NCBI RefSeq assembly: GCF_013035315.1
Contig: NZ_WQHP01000014.1
Coordinates: 1 to 45,524, forward strand
Direction of reading: 5' to 3'
DNA: 45,524 bases
DNA from: Ruegeria arenilitoris
Lineage (GTDB): Bacteria; Pseudomonadota; Alphaproteobacteria; Rhodobacterales; Rhodobacteraceae
Shown: piece after piece, positions 8,327-17,106 of the stretch
Numbering within the stretch: position 1 is the stretch's first letter
How the letters are laid out: the number at the start of each line of letters is the position of its first letter
Notes under the pieces: generated by a model
What the model was told of the DNA's origin: nothing
Seen by the model: the letters and a program-made list of their open reading frames with translations, nothing else
Databases searched by the model: none
Program-made: the position numbers and the translations under genes

Positions 8327-8773
8327 ATAAAAAGCGATCGACCCAAAGACGAACTGATTGTGATCAACAGTATCTCGTCGTCTCAAAACTATGGTGTGAC
8401 GGTGCAAGTCGGTTACACAACGCCCGAGTTTCCAACCTCGGTGGAGGCTTGTTTTCTTTCGGAAATTACCTCAAGGGAAGATCGCTTGGCCTACCTTCGC
8501 AAAATAGCATTGGGCGAAAACCCGGATTCTCTGCAAGAGTTTTCTGATCAAGCGGCGGTCTGCGCCGACTAAAACTGCACTTCGCTCGGAAGCCCCGAGA
8601 GCAATGCCATAAGCGAGATTTCAACACCTATCCGTCATGGCATGGGCCAATCCGTGATCGCTTCATTGACGATTCCGCATTTCCCGTCCGCTTTGATCGA
8701 CAACCGGAGTAAATTTGTCATTGGTGCGCTAAAAACGGCGGCTCAGCTGCAAGCCAGCGTTGCGACCTCAATG
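8327..8773 (+). pseudogene. IclR-family regulator remnant (effector domain)
   Basis: In a single plus-strand frame, two stretches match the effector-binding domain of IclR regulators. The first is ELIVINSISSSQNYGVTVQV, continuing with EACFLSE and RLAYLRKIALGENPDSLQEF. The second is NAISEISTPIRHGMGQSVIA, continuing with SLTIPHF and ALKTAAQLQASVA, the usual C-terminal pattern. A TAA at 8570-8572 interrupts the frame between them. No winged-helix DNA-binding domain precedes the remnant: upstream bases up to the reductase stop are full of stops. It is therefore a decayed regulator that lost its N-terminus. Family identification is from the domain's residue pattern only. Confidence 0.7.
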
Positions 8774-8827
8774 CCCCGCCCCGCACGCCTTGGTATCAAT
8801 TCACCTGACAATCTGCAGATGAAACCA

Positions 8828-8854
8828 TCCGGCCCACCCAAAGGGCAGGCCGGA
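8828..8854 (-). terminator. Stem-loop ending the sugar transporter operon
   Basis: The perfect 7-base arms TCCGGCC (8828-8834) and GGCCGGA (8848-8854) enclose a loop that can extend the stem with CCC/GGG. It begins 18 bases beyond the stop of the binding-protein gene on the minus strand. A short TGGTTTC follows, so the U-tract is weak. The position and G+C-rich stem suit a transcription terminator or a 3'-end stabilising hairpin. Confidence 0.6.
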
Positions 8855-8872
8855 CTGCGTGAGTGGTTGTAC

Positions 8873-9817
8873 TTAGTCGTACAGAACGGCCGAGATTTTC
8901 GGGTCATCAATGTTCGAGGCATCGTAGTAGTAGAAACCTGTGTCGATTAGACCTGGAACCTCTTCCCCGTTCAGAGCCGCAACTGCTGCCTTCACCGTCT
9001 CGTAGCCGATGCCGACCGGGTTTTGCGTGATCGCGCCGGCCATCAGACCGCTCTTGATTGCGTCTTTCTGAGCTTTGCCGCTGTCATAGCCGATGATGAC
9101 CAAATCCTCGGTGCCCAGTTCCTGAACGCCGTTCACAACACCGATGGCCGAACCTTCGTTGGTGCCGAAGATGCCATTCAGATCAGGGTTCGCCGTCAGG
9201 ATCGCCTTGGTGACTTCGGTCGATTTCAGGTGGTCGCCCTGGCCGTACTGAACCGTGACAACTTCGATATCCGGGTACTTCTCAGCCATGCGATTGACGA
9301 AGCCGTCGCGACGGTCGATGCCGGTGCGGCTGGTCTGGTCATGCGCAACAACCGCGACTTTACCCTTGCCGCCAATTTTCTCGGCCATCTTGTCAGCGGC
9401 AAGCCCGGCTGCCGCCAGGTTATCCGTTGTCGCGGTCGAAAGCGGAATGTCACTGTCAACACCGCTGTCGAAAGCGATGATCGGAATGCCTTTTTCGTTG
9501 GCTTGCTTCAAAAGCGGGATTGCAGCTTGGCTATCCAAAGCGGCAAAGCCGATAGCTTTGGGGTTATTGGCCAAAGCGGCAGCCAGCATATCGATCTGAC
9601 GGTCCACCATTGTCTCATTGTCTGGGCCTTCGAAGGTGATGGTGACATTGAACTCATCAGCCGCTTGTTCCGCACCCGACTTCACCGCCTGCCAGAACTG
9701 GTGCTGGAAGCCTTTGGATACCAGCGGGATGTAAATCTCTTCGGCTGCCGCCATCGAAGCGGGTCCTGCCAGGGTGGCTGCGCTCAGCGCCCCCAGAATG
9801 AAACGACGTGTTAACAT
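8873..9817 (-). CDS. Ribose-type ABC sugar-binding protein
   Basis: The 314-residue lipid-free periplasmic binding protein has signal peptide MLTRRFILGALSAATLAGPA...AAAE and the periplasmic-binding-protein type 1 fold (RbsB-like). Supporting motifs are IPLVSKGFQHQFWQAVKSGA, PKAIGFAALDSQAAIPLL, IPIIAFDSGVDSD and GIFGTNEGSAIG. The ATG at 9817 has a GGAGGAGAAA ribosome site. The frame is open much further upstream, but that extension overlaps the permease gene and is not used. It is the last gene of an operon with the permease, the double ATPase and the UxaA-like dehydratase. The cargo is probably L-fucose, D-arabinose or L-galactose, judged from the catabolic genes, not from the binding protein itself. 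Confidence 0.9.
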   Translation of the reverse strand: MLTRRFILGALSAATLAGPASMAAAEEIYIPLVSKGFQHQFWQAVKSGAEQAADEFNVTITFEGPDNETMVDRQIDMLAAALANNPKAIGFAALDSQAAIPLLKQANEKGIPIIAFDSGVDSDIPLSTATTDNLAAAGLAADKMAEKIGGKGKVAVVAHDQTSRTGIDRRDGFVNRMAEKYPDIEVVTVQYGQGDHLKSTEVTKAILTANPDLNGIFGTNEGSAIGVVNGVQELGTEDLVIIGYDSGKAQKDAIKSGLMAGAITQNPVGIGYETVKAAVAALNGEEVPGLIDTGFYYYDASNIDDPKISAVLYD

Positions 9818-9864
9818 GTTTTCTCCTCCAGTTGGTCGTTTTGGTCTTTGATTTAGTTGCTTAG

Positions 9865-10872
9865 TCATCCCGATTTCTTGCGCCGCGCCATGTCGGCGTA
9901 GACGGCCAGGATGATGATTGCTCCGGTCACAACGGTCTGCCATTCCTGTGCGACGGACAGCACGCGCAATCCGTTGGTCAGCACGGCCATAATCAAGGCA
10001 CCAATGAGCGTACCCAGGATTGTCCCGCGCCCGCCGGACAGAGATGTCCCTCCGATGACCACGGCAGCGATCGCTTCCAGTTCGTAACCCAGTCCCAATG
10101 CCGGTTGCGCGGAATTCAGACGCGAGGCGATGAGGATTCCGGCGATTCCGCAGATCGCGCCGGCCAGCGCATAAATGCGCATCTTCCACATGTCGGTATT
10201 CACCCCTGACAGGCGCACCGCTTCTTCATTGGAGCCAAGCGCGAAGGTGTAGCGGCCCAGAACCGTGCGCCCCAGAATGTAGGATGCCGCGATGGCAACC
10301 AGGAACAGGATCAGCACACCGTTCGGGATGGGCAGCGACGGGAAAATCTCTCCGATCAGTGACCCGCGCGAAATCAGGTCGAAACCCGGCGTGTCGTTGA
10401 AATATATTGGCCGCGTCCCCGAAATCACCAGTGACAGGCCTTTGAGGATCAGCATCATCCCAAGCGTGGCGATGAAGGGCGGAATTTTCATTTTCGCGAC
10501 GAAAGTGCCTGAGCAAAGTCCGCAAAATGCGCCCGCCGCAATGGCTGCGGCAACGCCCAACAGCAAGGGCATGCCGAGATACGTTAACACCACGCCCGCG
10601 ATCACGGCGCAGAAGGTCATCAGCGTACCAACGGACAGATCAATCCCACCCGTGATAATGACCAGCGTTGCTGCGACGGCCAGAACGCCGTTGACCGACG
10701 TTGCCTGCAGAATGGCGATCATGTTCGAGGTCTGCATGAAGTTGGGTGATGCAATGGAAAAGCCGATCAGCAACACGATCAAACTGGCAAAGGCCAACAG
10801 CTTTTGACACGCGCCACTGTCCGCAAGGCCCGAGAGTGGCTTTTTCTTTTCGATGTCGGTTGCTGTGGTCAT
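9865..10872 (-). CDS. RbsC-type sugar ABC permease
   Basis: The 335-residue integral membrane protein has about eight to ten hydrophobic segments and the family motif [11 protein letters not shown] in the first third. It also has [14 protein letters not shown] near the end, both typical of BPD_transp_2 (ribose/xylose/AraH) permeases. Its ATG overlaps the stop of the ATPase gene by four bases (ATGA type), and it lies 47 bases before the binding-protein gene. It forms the inner-membrane channel of the importer, probably as a homodimer. Confidence 0.9.
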   Translation of the reverse strand: MTTATDIEKKKPLSGLADSGACQKLLAFASLIVLLIGFSIASPNFMQTSNMIAILQATSVNGVLAVAATLVIITGGIDLSVGTLMTFCAVIAGVVLTYLGMPLLLGVAAAIAAGAFCGLCSGTFVAKMKIPPFIATLGMMLILKGLSLVISGTRPIYFNDTPGFDLISRGSLIGEIFPSLPIPNGVLILFLVAIAASYILGRTVLGRYTFALGSNEEAVRLSGVNTDMWKMRIYALAGAICGIAGILIASRLNSAQPALGLGYELEAIAAVVIGGTSLSGGRGTILGTLIGALIMAVLTNGLRVLSVAQEWQTVVTGAIIILAVYADMARRKKSG

Positions 10873-12407
10873 TGGACTGTCCCTGTTACCTGCATCGCCG
10901 CCGCACGTTGCGTGGCCAGATGCATGATGTCTTCTTGTGTGGTGTCTTTTCCGCCGGGCAGAATGCCGGTCAGTCGCCCTTCACACATCACGGCGATGCG
11001 ATGGCTGAGGCGCATGATTTCGGGCAGTTCGGATGAGATCACGATGATCGTCTTGCCCTGTCCCGCCAGTTCTTCCAGCAGCTTGTAAATCTCGGATTTT
11101 GCGCCGACGTCGATGCCGCGGGTGGGTTCGTCAAAGATCAGAATATCGCAGTCACGCAGCAGCCATTTGGCGATGACAACTTTCTGCTGGTTGCCGCCTG
11201 ATAGCAGGCGAACCTCCTGAACATCTGATGGCGTCCGAATGCCCAATTGTTGGATATAGCTTTTAGCGGTGTCGCTGATTTCACCATCGTGCAGAACTCC
11301 GCCTGCGCCGGTGAACAGGTCCATCGAGGCAAGGGCGATGTTGTCGCGTACATTCATACCGGTGGCGAGGCCGAAATGCTTTCGGTCCTCGGAAAGGTAT
11401 CCGATCCCCGCTTTGACGGCGTCTGTGGGTGATTTGATCGACACCACCTGACCATGCACCCGGATTTCGCCACTATCCTTGGGGTCCGCCCCGAAAATGG
11501 CGCGCGCGACCTCAGTGCGCCCCGCCCCCATCAGGCCGGCAAAGCCCAGAATTTCACCCTTTTGGACCGAGAAGCTGACGTCCTGAATTTCGTTGCTCCG
11601 GCTCAGCCCGGTGACCTGCAGAGACATCTCAGCATCACCCAGATCGGGCACGTCCAGCGGTTCTTCTTTGACCTCGCGGCCGACCATCATGGCGATGATC
11701 TGGCTGATCGGGGTTTCAGCAGCCCCAACGGTTCCGACATATTCCCCATCGCGCATGACCGTCACGCGATCCGAGATCTGCTTGAGCTCGTCCATCTTGT
11801 GGCTGATGTACACGATGCCCACGCCCTCGGCCTTGAGGCGGCGAATAATGACGAAAAGCTCGGCAATCTCGGCGTCATTCAGGGCCGCCGTGGGCTCGTC
11901 CATGATCAGCACTTTGGATCGGAACGACAAAGCCTTGGCGATCTCGACCATCTGCTGTTTCGCAATGGTCAAGCTGCCCACCAACGCCTTCGGATCAAGG
12001 CTGAGATTCATCGAAGCAAAGATTTCGGCGGTCTGCGCATTCAGCGCGGCCTCGTCCAAACGCCCAAAGCTTTTACGCGGTTCACGCCCGATAAAGATGT
12101 TTTGAGCGACGGTCAGGTCGTTCATCAGGCTCAGCTCCTGATGGATGATCCCGATGCCCAGATCCTGCGCCTCACGGGGGGTTGTCGGGCTGACTTCGCG
12201 CCCTTCGATCTTCAGCGTTCCACCATCGCGCTGATAGATGCCTGACAGGATCTTCATCAGCGTGCTTTTCCCGGCCCCGTTCTCACCCATCAGCGCGTGA
12301 ACTTCGCCCGGTTCAAGATCGAACTGCACGGATTTCAGCGCGTGCACGCCGGGGAAGAACTTATCAATCCCCGTCATTTCGACCAATTTATTCATTTTCC
12401 CTCCCAT
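10869..12407 (-). CDS. RbsA-type sugar ABC ATPase (two domains)
   Basis: The protein has two tandem ABC domains. Domain 1 carries Walker [12 protein letters not shown], a degenerate signature ([16 protein letters not shown]) and Walker [12 protein letters not shown]. Domain 2 has a degenerate Walker A ([12 protein letters not shown]) but a good signature ([15 protein letters not shown]) and [12 protein letters not shown]. This asymmetry is normal for RbsA/XylG/AraG. The 512-residue form starts at 12407; an ATG four codons later (12395, MNKLVEMTG) is also plausible. It overlaps the permease by four bases and follows the dehydratase gene by 28 bases. Confidence 0.9.
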   Translation of the reverse strand: MGGKMNKLVEMTGIDKFFPGVHALKSVQFDLEPGEVHALMGENGAGKSTLMKILSGIYQRDGGTLKIEGREVSPTTPREAQDLGIGIIHQELSLMNDLTVAQNIFIGREPRKSFGRLDEAALNAQTAEIFASMNLSLDPKALVGSLTIAKQQMVEIAKALSFRSKVLIMDEPTAALNDAEIAELFVIIRRLKAEGVGIVYISHKMDELKQISDRVTVMRDGEYVGTVGAAETPISQIIAMMVGREVKEEPLDVPDLGDAEMSLQVTGLSRSNEIQDVSFSVQKGEILGFAGLMGAGRTEVARAIFGADPKDSGEIRVHGQVVSIKSPTDAVKAGIGYLSEDRKHFGLATGMNVRDNIALASMDLFTGAGGVLHDGEISDTAKSYIQQLGIRTPSDVQEVRLLSGGNQQKVVIAKWLLRDCDILIFDEPTRGIDVGAKSEIYKLLEELAGQGKTIIVISSELPEIMRLSHRIAVMCEGRLTGILPGGKDTTQEDIMHLATQRAAAMQVTGTVQ

Positions 12408-12435
12408 GTGCCCCTCTCCCTTGGGCCAACGCGGA

Positions 12436-13989
12436 TCACATCACCGCGCCGATTTGCCAGGGGACGAATTCAACGCCCCCAAAGCCAAGTTCCTCGCTTT
12501 TGGTTTTTTGGCCCGACGCAACGCGGATGAGCATTTCGAACAGCTCTTCGCCTTTTGCCTCGATGCTGATCCCGTCAGTCACGATGTCACCGCAATTCAG
12601 GTCCATGTCGTCGGCCATGCGGGCATACATCTCGGAATTGGTGGCCAGCTTGATACAGGGCGTCGGCTGATACCCCGAAACCGAGCCGCGCCCGGTAGTG
12701 AATACGATCAGGTTTGAACCCGACGCCACTTGTCCGGTGACCGAACACGGATCGAACCCCGGGCTGTCCATAAAGACGAACCCGTGCTTGTCGACCATCT
12801 CACCGAATTTGTAGACATCGCGCAGAGGGGCTGTACCTCCTTTGGCAACGGCCCCCAGCGATTTTTCAAGAATGGTCGTGAGGCCACCGCGCTTGTTGCC
12901 GGGGCTTGGGTTGTTGTCCATCTCACCGCCATTGCGAGCAGTGTAGTCTTCCCACCAGTGGATACGTTCGATCAGCTTTTCGCCAACTTCGACTGTTTCG
13001 GCCCGCCGCGTCAGCAGGTGCTCTGCCCCGTAGATTTCCGAGGTTTCCGACAGGATCGTCGTGCCCCCGTGGCGCACCAGCAGATCCGAGGCATATCCCA
13101 GCGCCGGGTTCGCCGTGATCCCCGAATACCCATCGGAGCCACCGCATTGCATGCCGACCGTAATGGCACTGATCGGAGCAGGGGCGCGTTCGGCGTGATT
13201 GGCCAGTTCGGCGATGCCGCGCAGCTCTTCCAGCCCCCGTTCGATGGTGCGCCGCGTTCCCCCCTCGTTCTGAATAGTCATGTAACGCAGGGCACCGTCA
13301 GCGCGGATTGGACGACCGCCGACAAGGTCCGCGACCTGCATGACCTCACACCCAAGCCCAATCAGCAGAATACCCCCGAAATTCGGATGCTGTGCATACC
13401 CGGCCAGCGTTCGGAACAAGGTGGCATAGCCCTCATCCTTGCCGGACATTCCGCAACCGGTCCCGTGCACAATCGGCACCACACCGTCCACATTTGGGAA
13501 ACTGTCCAGCAGGCCGGATTTTTCTGCCGCCTCAGCGATAAAACGAGCCACCGATCCCGAACAGTTCACGGTGGTCAGAATGCCGACATAGTTTCGGGTG
13601 CCCACCTTACCGTCGGCGCGATGGTATCCGTCGAATGTCCGCTCTTCGGTCAGAGTGGGTAGTGGCGCGTTCGCGCTGGCATGTGCGTAGTCTTGCTGAT
13701 GCGCACCCATACCAAGGTTGTGCACGTGTATATGTTCGCCCGGCGCAATATCGCACTTGGCCTGTCCGATGATCTGGCCATAGCGAACAACGTTTTCGCC
13801 CGCCTGGATTGGTGACACCGCAATTTTGTGACCGCGGGAAACAGGCCCAACCAACGGCAACGGAACATACGCTGGTTTCTCACCCGCCTGCAGGTCGCGC
13901 AATGCAATGACGATATTGTCCTGCGGATTAAGCTTCACGACGTCCCGCGTCGCCTCTTCCAAAACATCTATGCCGCCGTGTGCTTGCAT
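12436..13989 (-). CDS. UxaA-family sugar-acid dehydratase (fuconate/arabinonate type)
   Basis: The 517-residue protein has an N-terminal SAF domain ([20 protein letters not shown]) and a C-terminal altronate-dehydratase domain. Conserved cysteine-bearing strings are [26 protein letters not shown] and [11 protein letters not shown]. UxaA proteins remove water from sugar acids to give 2-keto-3-deoxy acids. Neighbouring genes supply every other step of a non-phosphorylating L-fucose/D-arabinose route but no enolase-type fuconate dehydratase. This is therefore the likely L-fuconate/D-arabinonate dehydratase; promiscuous members of this family acting on these acids have been described by Watanabe and colleagues. 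The ATG at 13989 has a GGGGAAG site. The open frame to 14043 runs into the operator and is rejected. Confidence 0.8.
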   Translation of the reverse strand: MQAHGGIDVLEEATRDVVKLNPQDNIVIALRDLQAGEKPAYVPLPLVGPVSRGHKIAVSPIQAGENVVRYGQIIGQAKCDIAPGEHIHVHNLGMGAHQQDYAHASANAPLPTLTEERTFDGYHRADGKVGTRNYVGILTTVNCSGSVARFIAEAAEKSGLLDSFPNVDGVVPIVHGTGCGMSGKDEGYATLFRTLAGYAQHPNFGGILLIGLGCEVMQVADLVGGRPIRADGALRYMTIQNEGGTRRTIERGLEELRGIAELANHAERAPAPISAITVGMQCGGSDGYSGITANPALGYASDLLVRHGGTTILSETSEIYGAEHLLTRRAETVEVGEKLIERIHWWEDYTARNGGEMDNNPSPGNKRGGLTTILEKSLGAVAKGGTAPLRDVYKFGEMVDKHGFVFMDSPGFDPCSVTGQVASGSNLIVFTTGRGSVSGYQPTPCIKLATNSEMYARMADDMDLNCGDIVTDGISIEAKGEELFEMLIRVASGQKTKSEELGFGGVEFVPWQIGAVM

Positions 13990-14014
13990 CTCTTCCCCGC
14001 TTGCTTGGCCAATG

Positions 14015-14043
14015 TTGCTAAATCCAAAATCGCCACTTGTCAA
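14015..14043 (-). promoter_or_regulatory. Promoter of UxaA-ABC transporter operon
   Basis: The minus strand carries a perfect -35 TTGACA (14043-14038) and, 17 bases on, TAGCAA (14020-14015) as a weak -10. This would start a transcript about 20 bases before the ATG at 13989. The -35 abuts the palindrome at 14044-14055, so a protein bound there would interfere with it. Confidence 0.5.
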
Positions 14044-14075
14044 CTAACATGTTAGAATGCTAAATTGCTTAGCAT
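14044..14075. promoter_or_regulatory. Double palindromic operator at gntR start
   Basis: CTAACATGTTAG (14044-14055) is a perfect 12-base palindrome. Immediately after it, ATGCTAA-ATTGC-TTAGCAT (14057-14075) is a perfect inverted repeat with 7-base arms. The four half-sites share CTAA/TTAG. The second repeat runs into the ATG at 14074. A further TGCTAAAT copy lies at 14016-14023. The arrangement suits two dimers of the adjacent FCD-type GntR regulator controlling both divergent transcripts. Confidence 0.65.
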
Positions 14076-14811
14076 GAACAAACACCAAGATATTGATGCC
14101 GCGCTGCTGCCTGAGATCACGACGATCGATGGGCCGCTGACTCAACGGGTTCACCACTCTTTGAAGCAGGCGATTCTCTCGCTTGATTTCCCTCCCGGAG
14201 CGAATCTCCGGAAAGCGCCTGTGTGTGAGCGATTGGGCGTATCTCGTGCGCCTGTTGCCGACGCGATCGCGCGTCTGGCCTCTGAAGGGCTGGTGGACGT
14301 AGTGCCGCAATCCGGCACCCGCGTATCCTATTTCTCGATGGACGAAATTCGCGAAGGCGTTTTCCTGCGCGAGGCGCTTGAGCTTGCAACCGTCGCCAAG
14401 GTCGCGCGCGATCTGACCGACGATCAGCGCAAACGGTTAAGCCGCAACATGCGTCTGCAGGAACTGCTGATCGAGGATGAGGACATCCCCGGCTTTTATC
14501 AGGCAGACGAAGAATTCCACGGCTTACTGATGGAGTTCACCGGATTCCGACGTCTTGCGGACGTTGCGCAAACCGTATCGTTGCAGGTTAGCCGTGCCCG
14601 TATGTTGCTGCTGCCGACACCCGGCCGAATAGCTGAGACTTTGGCAGAACACCGGGCGATTTTCGAAGCAATTAGCAATCGCGATGAACAGGCTGCGCAG
14701 GACGCCATGCGCACCCACCTTGGGCAGCTGATGCCGCGTATCGAGCAGCTGGAACAGCAACAGCCCCATTTGTTCAACCTTACTCCACAGTCGAAGAGCG
14801 AGGCAGGATGA
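14065..14811 (+). CDS. GntR-family (FCD/FadR) regulator of the sugar cluster
   Basis: The ~245-residue protein has an N-terminal winged helix (VCERLGVSRAPVADAIARLASEGLVDVVPQSG) and a C-terminal helical FCD domain. Conserved acidic and His positions there (DEEFHGLLM, EHRAIFEAI, MRTHLGQL) normally hold a metal and bind a sugar acid. The start is TTG at 14065 or, more likely, ATG at 14074. No ribosome site is visible and the operator overlaps the start. It is the first gene of the plus-strand arm, ending in an ATGA overlap with the aldose dehydrogenase. It probably represses both arms and responds to a pathway sugar acid such as fuconate or its keto-deoxy product. Confidence 0.85.
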   Translation: MLSMNKHQDIDAALLPEITTIDGPLTQRVHHSLKQAILSLDFPPGANLRKAPVCERLGVSRAPVADAIARLASEGLVDVVPQSGTRVSYFSMDEIREGVFLREALELATVAKVARDLTDDQRKRLSRNMRLQELLIEDEDIPGFYQADEEFHGLLMEFTGFRRLADVAQTVSLQVSRARMLLLPTPGRIAETLAEHRAIFEAISNRDEQAAQDAMRTHLGQLMPRIEQLEQQQPHLFNLTPQSKSEAG

Positions 14812-15860
14812 CCGTTTCCCAGACAGAATTACTGAACAACCGCACTGCGCGGCCCGTTCCTCTGACCCGAATGGGATTCGGTGGGGCACCGCTGGGCAAT
14901 CTGTACCGCAAAGTCTCGGACGAGGACGCGCAGGCTGCATTGCAAGCCGCCTATGACGCAGGTATCCGGTTTTTTGATACCGCACCCCAATATGGGCTTG
15001 GCCGGTCAGAGCATCGGTTTGGACAGGCGATTGGCCGGTTCGGTCGCGAGAACATTCAGCTCTCGACCAAGATCGGTCGCCTGTTGCTGGATTGCGAGCC
15101 GCATGAGGTGACACCCGAAGCCTTCGTCGATGTACCGCAGAAACGGATCGTGTTCGACTATACCTATGACGGAGTCATGCGGTCTTACGAGGCCAGCCGC
15201 GACCGGATCGGTGTGGCCAATTCAGACATTCTTCTGGTCCATGATGTCTGTGTCTTCAGCCAGGGCAGTCAGGAAATGTCGGATGCCAAAGTGCGAGAGC
15301 TTTTTGACGGCGGGGGGTACAAAGCGCTGACGGAATTGCGCGATGCAGGCGAAATCGCTGCAATTGGGGCGGGCGTAAACGAATGGCAGGTTTGCGAAAG
15401 GCTTCTTGGGCTGGGGGATTTCGACGGGTTCCTGCTGGCCGGACGCTATACGCTGCTGGAGCAGGAAGCGCTCGACAGTTTCCTGCCACTTTGTGAGCAG
15501 CGCGATGTCGGGATTATCCTCGGCGGACCGTACAACTCAGGCATCCTCGCCACCGGAGCTGTGCCCGGGGCCAAGTACAACTACGCGGACGCTCCCGAAG
15601 ACATTCTGGACCGGGTCCGCAAGATCGAAGCCGTGTGCGCAGCCCACAACACTCCGCTGATTGCGGCGGCGTTGCAATTTGTCCTGGGCCATCCTTGCGT
15701 CAAAACAGTTGTACCCGGGGCCGTCAACGCATCCGAAGTCCAATCCAATGTGGCACTGATGGAGCGTGACATTCCTCCGGGTCTGTGGTCGGACCTGCGA
15801 TCAGAAGGCCTGATCCGACCGGATGCGCCTCTGCCAAGCGAGACTGCAGATGCTGCGTAA
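14808..15860 (+). CDS. Aldo/keto reductase: L-fucose/D-threo-aldose 1-dehydrogenase
   Basis: The 350-residue AKR has GFGGAPLGNLYR at the N-terminus and Asp/Tyr in FFDTAPQYGLGRSEHRFG. Lys in LSTKIGRLL and His in LLVHDV complete the catalytic tetrad. The DTAPQYGLGRSE form is characteristic of the D-threo-aldose 1-dehydrogenase/pyridoxal dehydrogenase branch, which oxidises L-fucose, L-galactose and D-arabinose at C1 to the lactone. The position between its regulator and the fucose mutarotase gene supports that role. It overlaps gntR by four bases and fucU by 11. Confidence 0.85.
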   Translation: MTVSQTELLNNRTARPVPLTRMGFGGAPLGNLYRKVSDEDAQAALQAAYDAGIRFFDTAPQYGLGRSEHRFGQAIGRFGRENIQLSTKIGRLLLDCEPHEVTPEAFVDVPQKRIVFDYTYDGVMRSYEASRDRIGVANSDILLVHDVCVFSQGSQEMSDAKVRELFDGGGYKALTELRDAGEIAAIGAGVNEWQVCERLLGLGDFDGFLLAGRYTLLEQEALDSFLPLCEQRDVGIILGGPYNSGILATGAVPGAKYNYADAPEDILDRVRKIEAVCAAHNTPLIAAALQFVLGHPCVKTVVPGAVNASEVQSNVALMERDIPPGLWSDLRSEGLIRPDAPLPSETADAA

Positions 15861-16278
15861 CATCGACCCAATCCTGTCGCCAGAGTTGCTGTATACCCTC
15901 AGGGCCATGGGCCACGGGGATGAAATCGTCATCGCAGACGCGAACTTCCCGGGTTCCAGCAGCGGACCGGATTGCATCCGGGCGGATGGATCTTCGGCCA
16001 GTGAAGTGTTGCAAGCGGTCTTGTCGGTGATGCCGTTGGACACATTCGTTTCTGATCCGGCGTTGACCATGCAGGTTGTCGGCGACCCGGATGCAATTCC
16101 TGACGCAGTCGCGGATTTTCAGCGCATCATCGACACAGCCGCCGACAACCCGGCCAAGGTTCAGGGCTTGGATCGGTTTGCATTCTACGAGCGTGCGGCC
16201 AACGCTTTTACCATCGTTCAAACGGGCGAGCGCAGGCTTTATGGCAACATCATCCTGAAGAAGGGTGTGATCGGATGA
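15850..16278 (+). CDS. fucU: L-fucose mutarotase (FucU/RbsD family)
   Basis: The 142-residue protein matches E. coli FucU nearly end to end in pattern: SPELLYTLRAMGHGDEIVIADANFP, the RADG motif, LDRFAFYERA and a C-terminal YGNIILKKGV. FucU interconverts the alpha and beta anomers of L-fucose and related sugars, which feeds the 1-dehydrogenase the correct anomer. The ATG at 15850 inside the end of the upstream gene gives the length expected for the family; a longer frame to 15823 has no support. It overlaps the lactonase gene by four bases. Confidence 0.93.
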   Translation: MLRNIDPILSPELLYTLRAMGHGDEIVIADANFPGSSSGPDCIRADGSSASEVLQAVLSVMPLDTFVSDPALTMQVVGDPDAIPDAVADFQRIIDTAADNPAKVQGLDRFAFYERAANAFTIVQTGERRLYGNIILKKGVIG

Positions 16279-17105
16279 AGATTGACGCGCATCAGCATTT
16301 CTGGGCTTTGGAGCGCGGCGACTATGGCTGGCTGACGCCCGATCTGGACGCGATCTACCGAGATTTCACGCCGGACGATCTAATACCATTGCTTAAGGCC
16401 GCTGGGATCGACGGCACGGTCCTTGTCCAGGCAGCACCCACAGTGGCCGAGACCGAATACATGCTCTCTCTGGCCGACCAGAATGCCTTTATCAAAGGTG
16501 TTGTTGGCTGGGTGGATTTCGAAGCTGATGATGTTGGCGCAAAGATTGCTACTTTGGCCGCGCACCCAACACTGGTCGGTCTCCGCCCGATGATACAGGA
16601 CATCGCTGATCCTCTGTGGATGCTTGACGACACGCTGTCTTCAGCTTTCGAGGCTGTTCAACGGCATGACCTGACCTTCGATGCGTTGACCTTGCCCCAA
16701 CATCTGAGCCCGCTCAGACAACTTCTTCAGCGCTACCCCGATATGCGTGTGGTCATCGACCATGGATCGAAACCGTTGATCAAAGATGCGATCTTGGACG
16801 GCTGGTCCGAAGACATGTCGACATTGGCCCGAGATACCAGTGCATGGTGCAAGCTGTCCGGCCTTGTGACTGAGGCTGCCTCAGACTGGACGATCGAAGA
16901 CCTGCGCCCCTATGTCGATCACCTGCTGAATACCTTCGGCCCTTCGCGTCTGATTTGGGGCAGCGATTGGCCGGTTTGTACTTTGGCCAGCAGTTACGAG
17001 CGTTGGTGCGAAACCACCGACACGCTGCTGACACAGCTCAGCACCGCAGAACGCCAGGCGATCATGGGTGGTAACGCCGCCCGCGCCTATAACCTCAGGG
17101 ATTGA
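16275..17105 (+). CDS. L-fuconolactonase-like amidohydrolase
   Basis: The 276-residue TIM-barrel amidohydrolase of the COG3618 type has the metal-binding start KIDAHQHFW (His-x-His). VVIDHGSKP carries a further His, and the C-terminal IWGSDWPVC carries the catalytic Asp. This branch includes L-fuconolactonase and L-rhamnono-lactonase. In this operon it should open the aldonolactone made by the upstream aldose dehydrogenase to L-fuconate or D-arabinonate. Its start overlaps fucU by four bases, and the next start is one base after its stop. Confidence 0.88.
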   Translation: MKIDAHQHFWALERGDYGWLTPDLDAIYRDFTPDDLIPLLKAAGIDGTVLVQAAPTVAETEYMLSLADQNAFIKGVVGWVDFEADDVGAKIATLAAHPTLVGLRPMIQDIADPLWMLDDTLSSAFEAVQRHDLTFDALTLPQHLSPLRQLLQRYPDMRVVIDHGSKPLIKDAILDGWSEDMSTLARDTSAWCKLSGLVTEAASDWTIEDLRPYVDHLLNTFGPSRLIWGSDWPVCTLASSYERWCETTDTLLTQLSTAERQAIMGGNAARAYNLRD

Positions 17106-17106
17106 A

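Noticed and set aside
9818..10189. N-terminal extension of the sugar-binding protein
   Set aside because: The extension overlaps the permease gene, has no coding character, and lies before a clear signal peptide with a strong ribosome site at 9817.
11454..12245. 263-codon open frame on the plus strand
   Set aside because: It is antisense to the conserved double ABC ATPase gene.
12730..13662. 310-codon open frame on the plus strand
   Set aside because: It is the antisense shadow of the UxaA-like gene and has no recognisable domain.
13990..14043. 18-residue N-terminal extension of the UxaA-like dehydratase
   Set aside because: It runs through the promoter and to the edge of the operator. ATG 13989 has a ribosome site and fits the family start.
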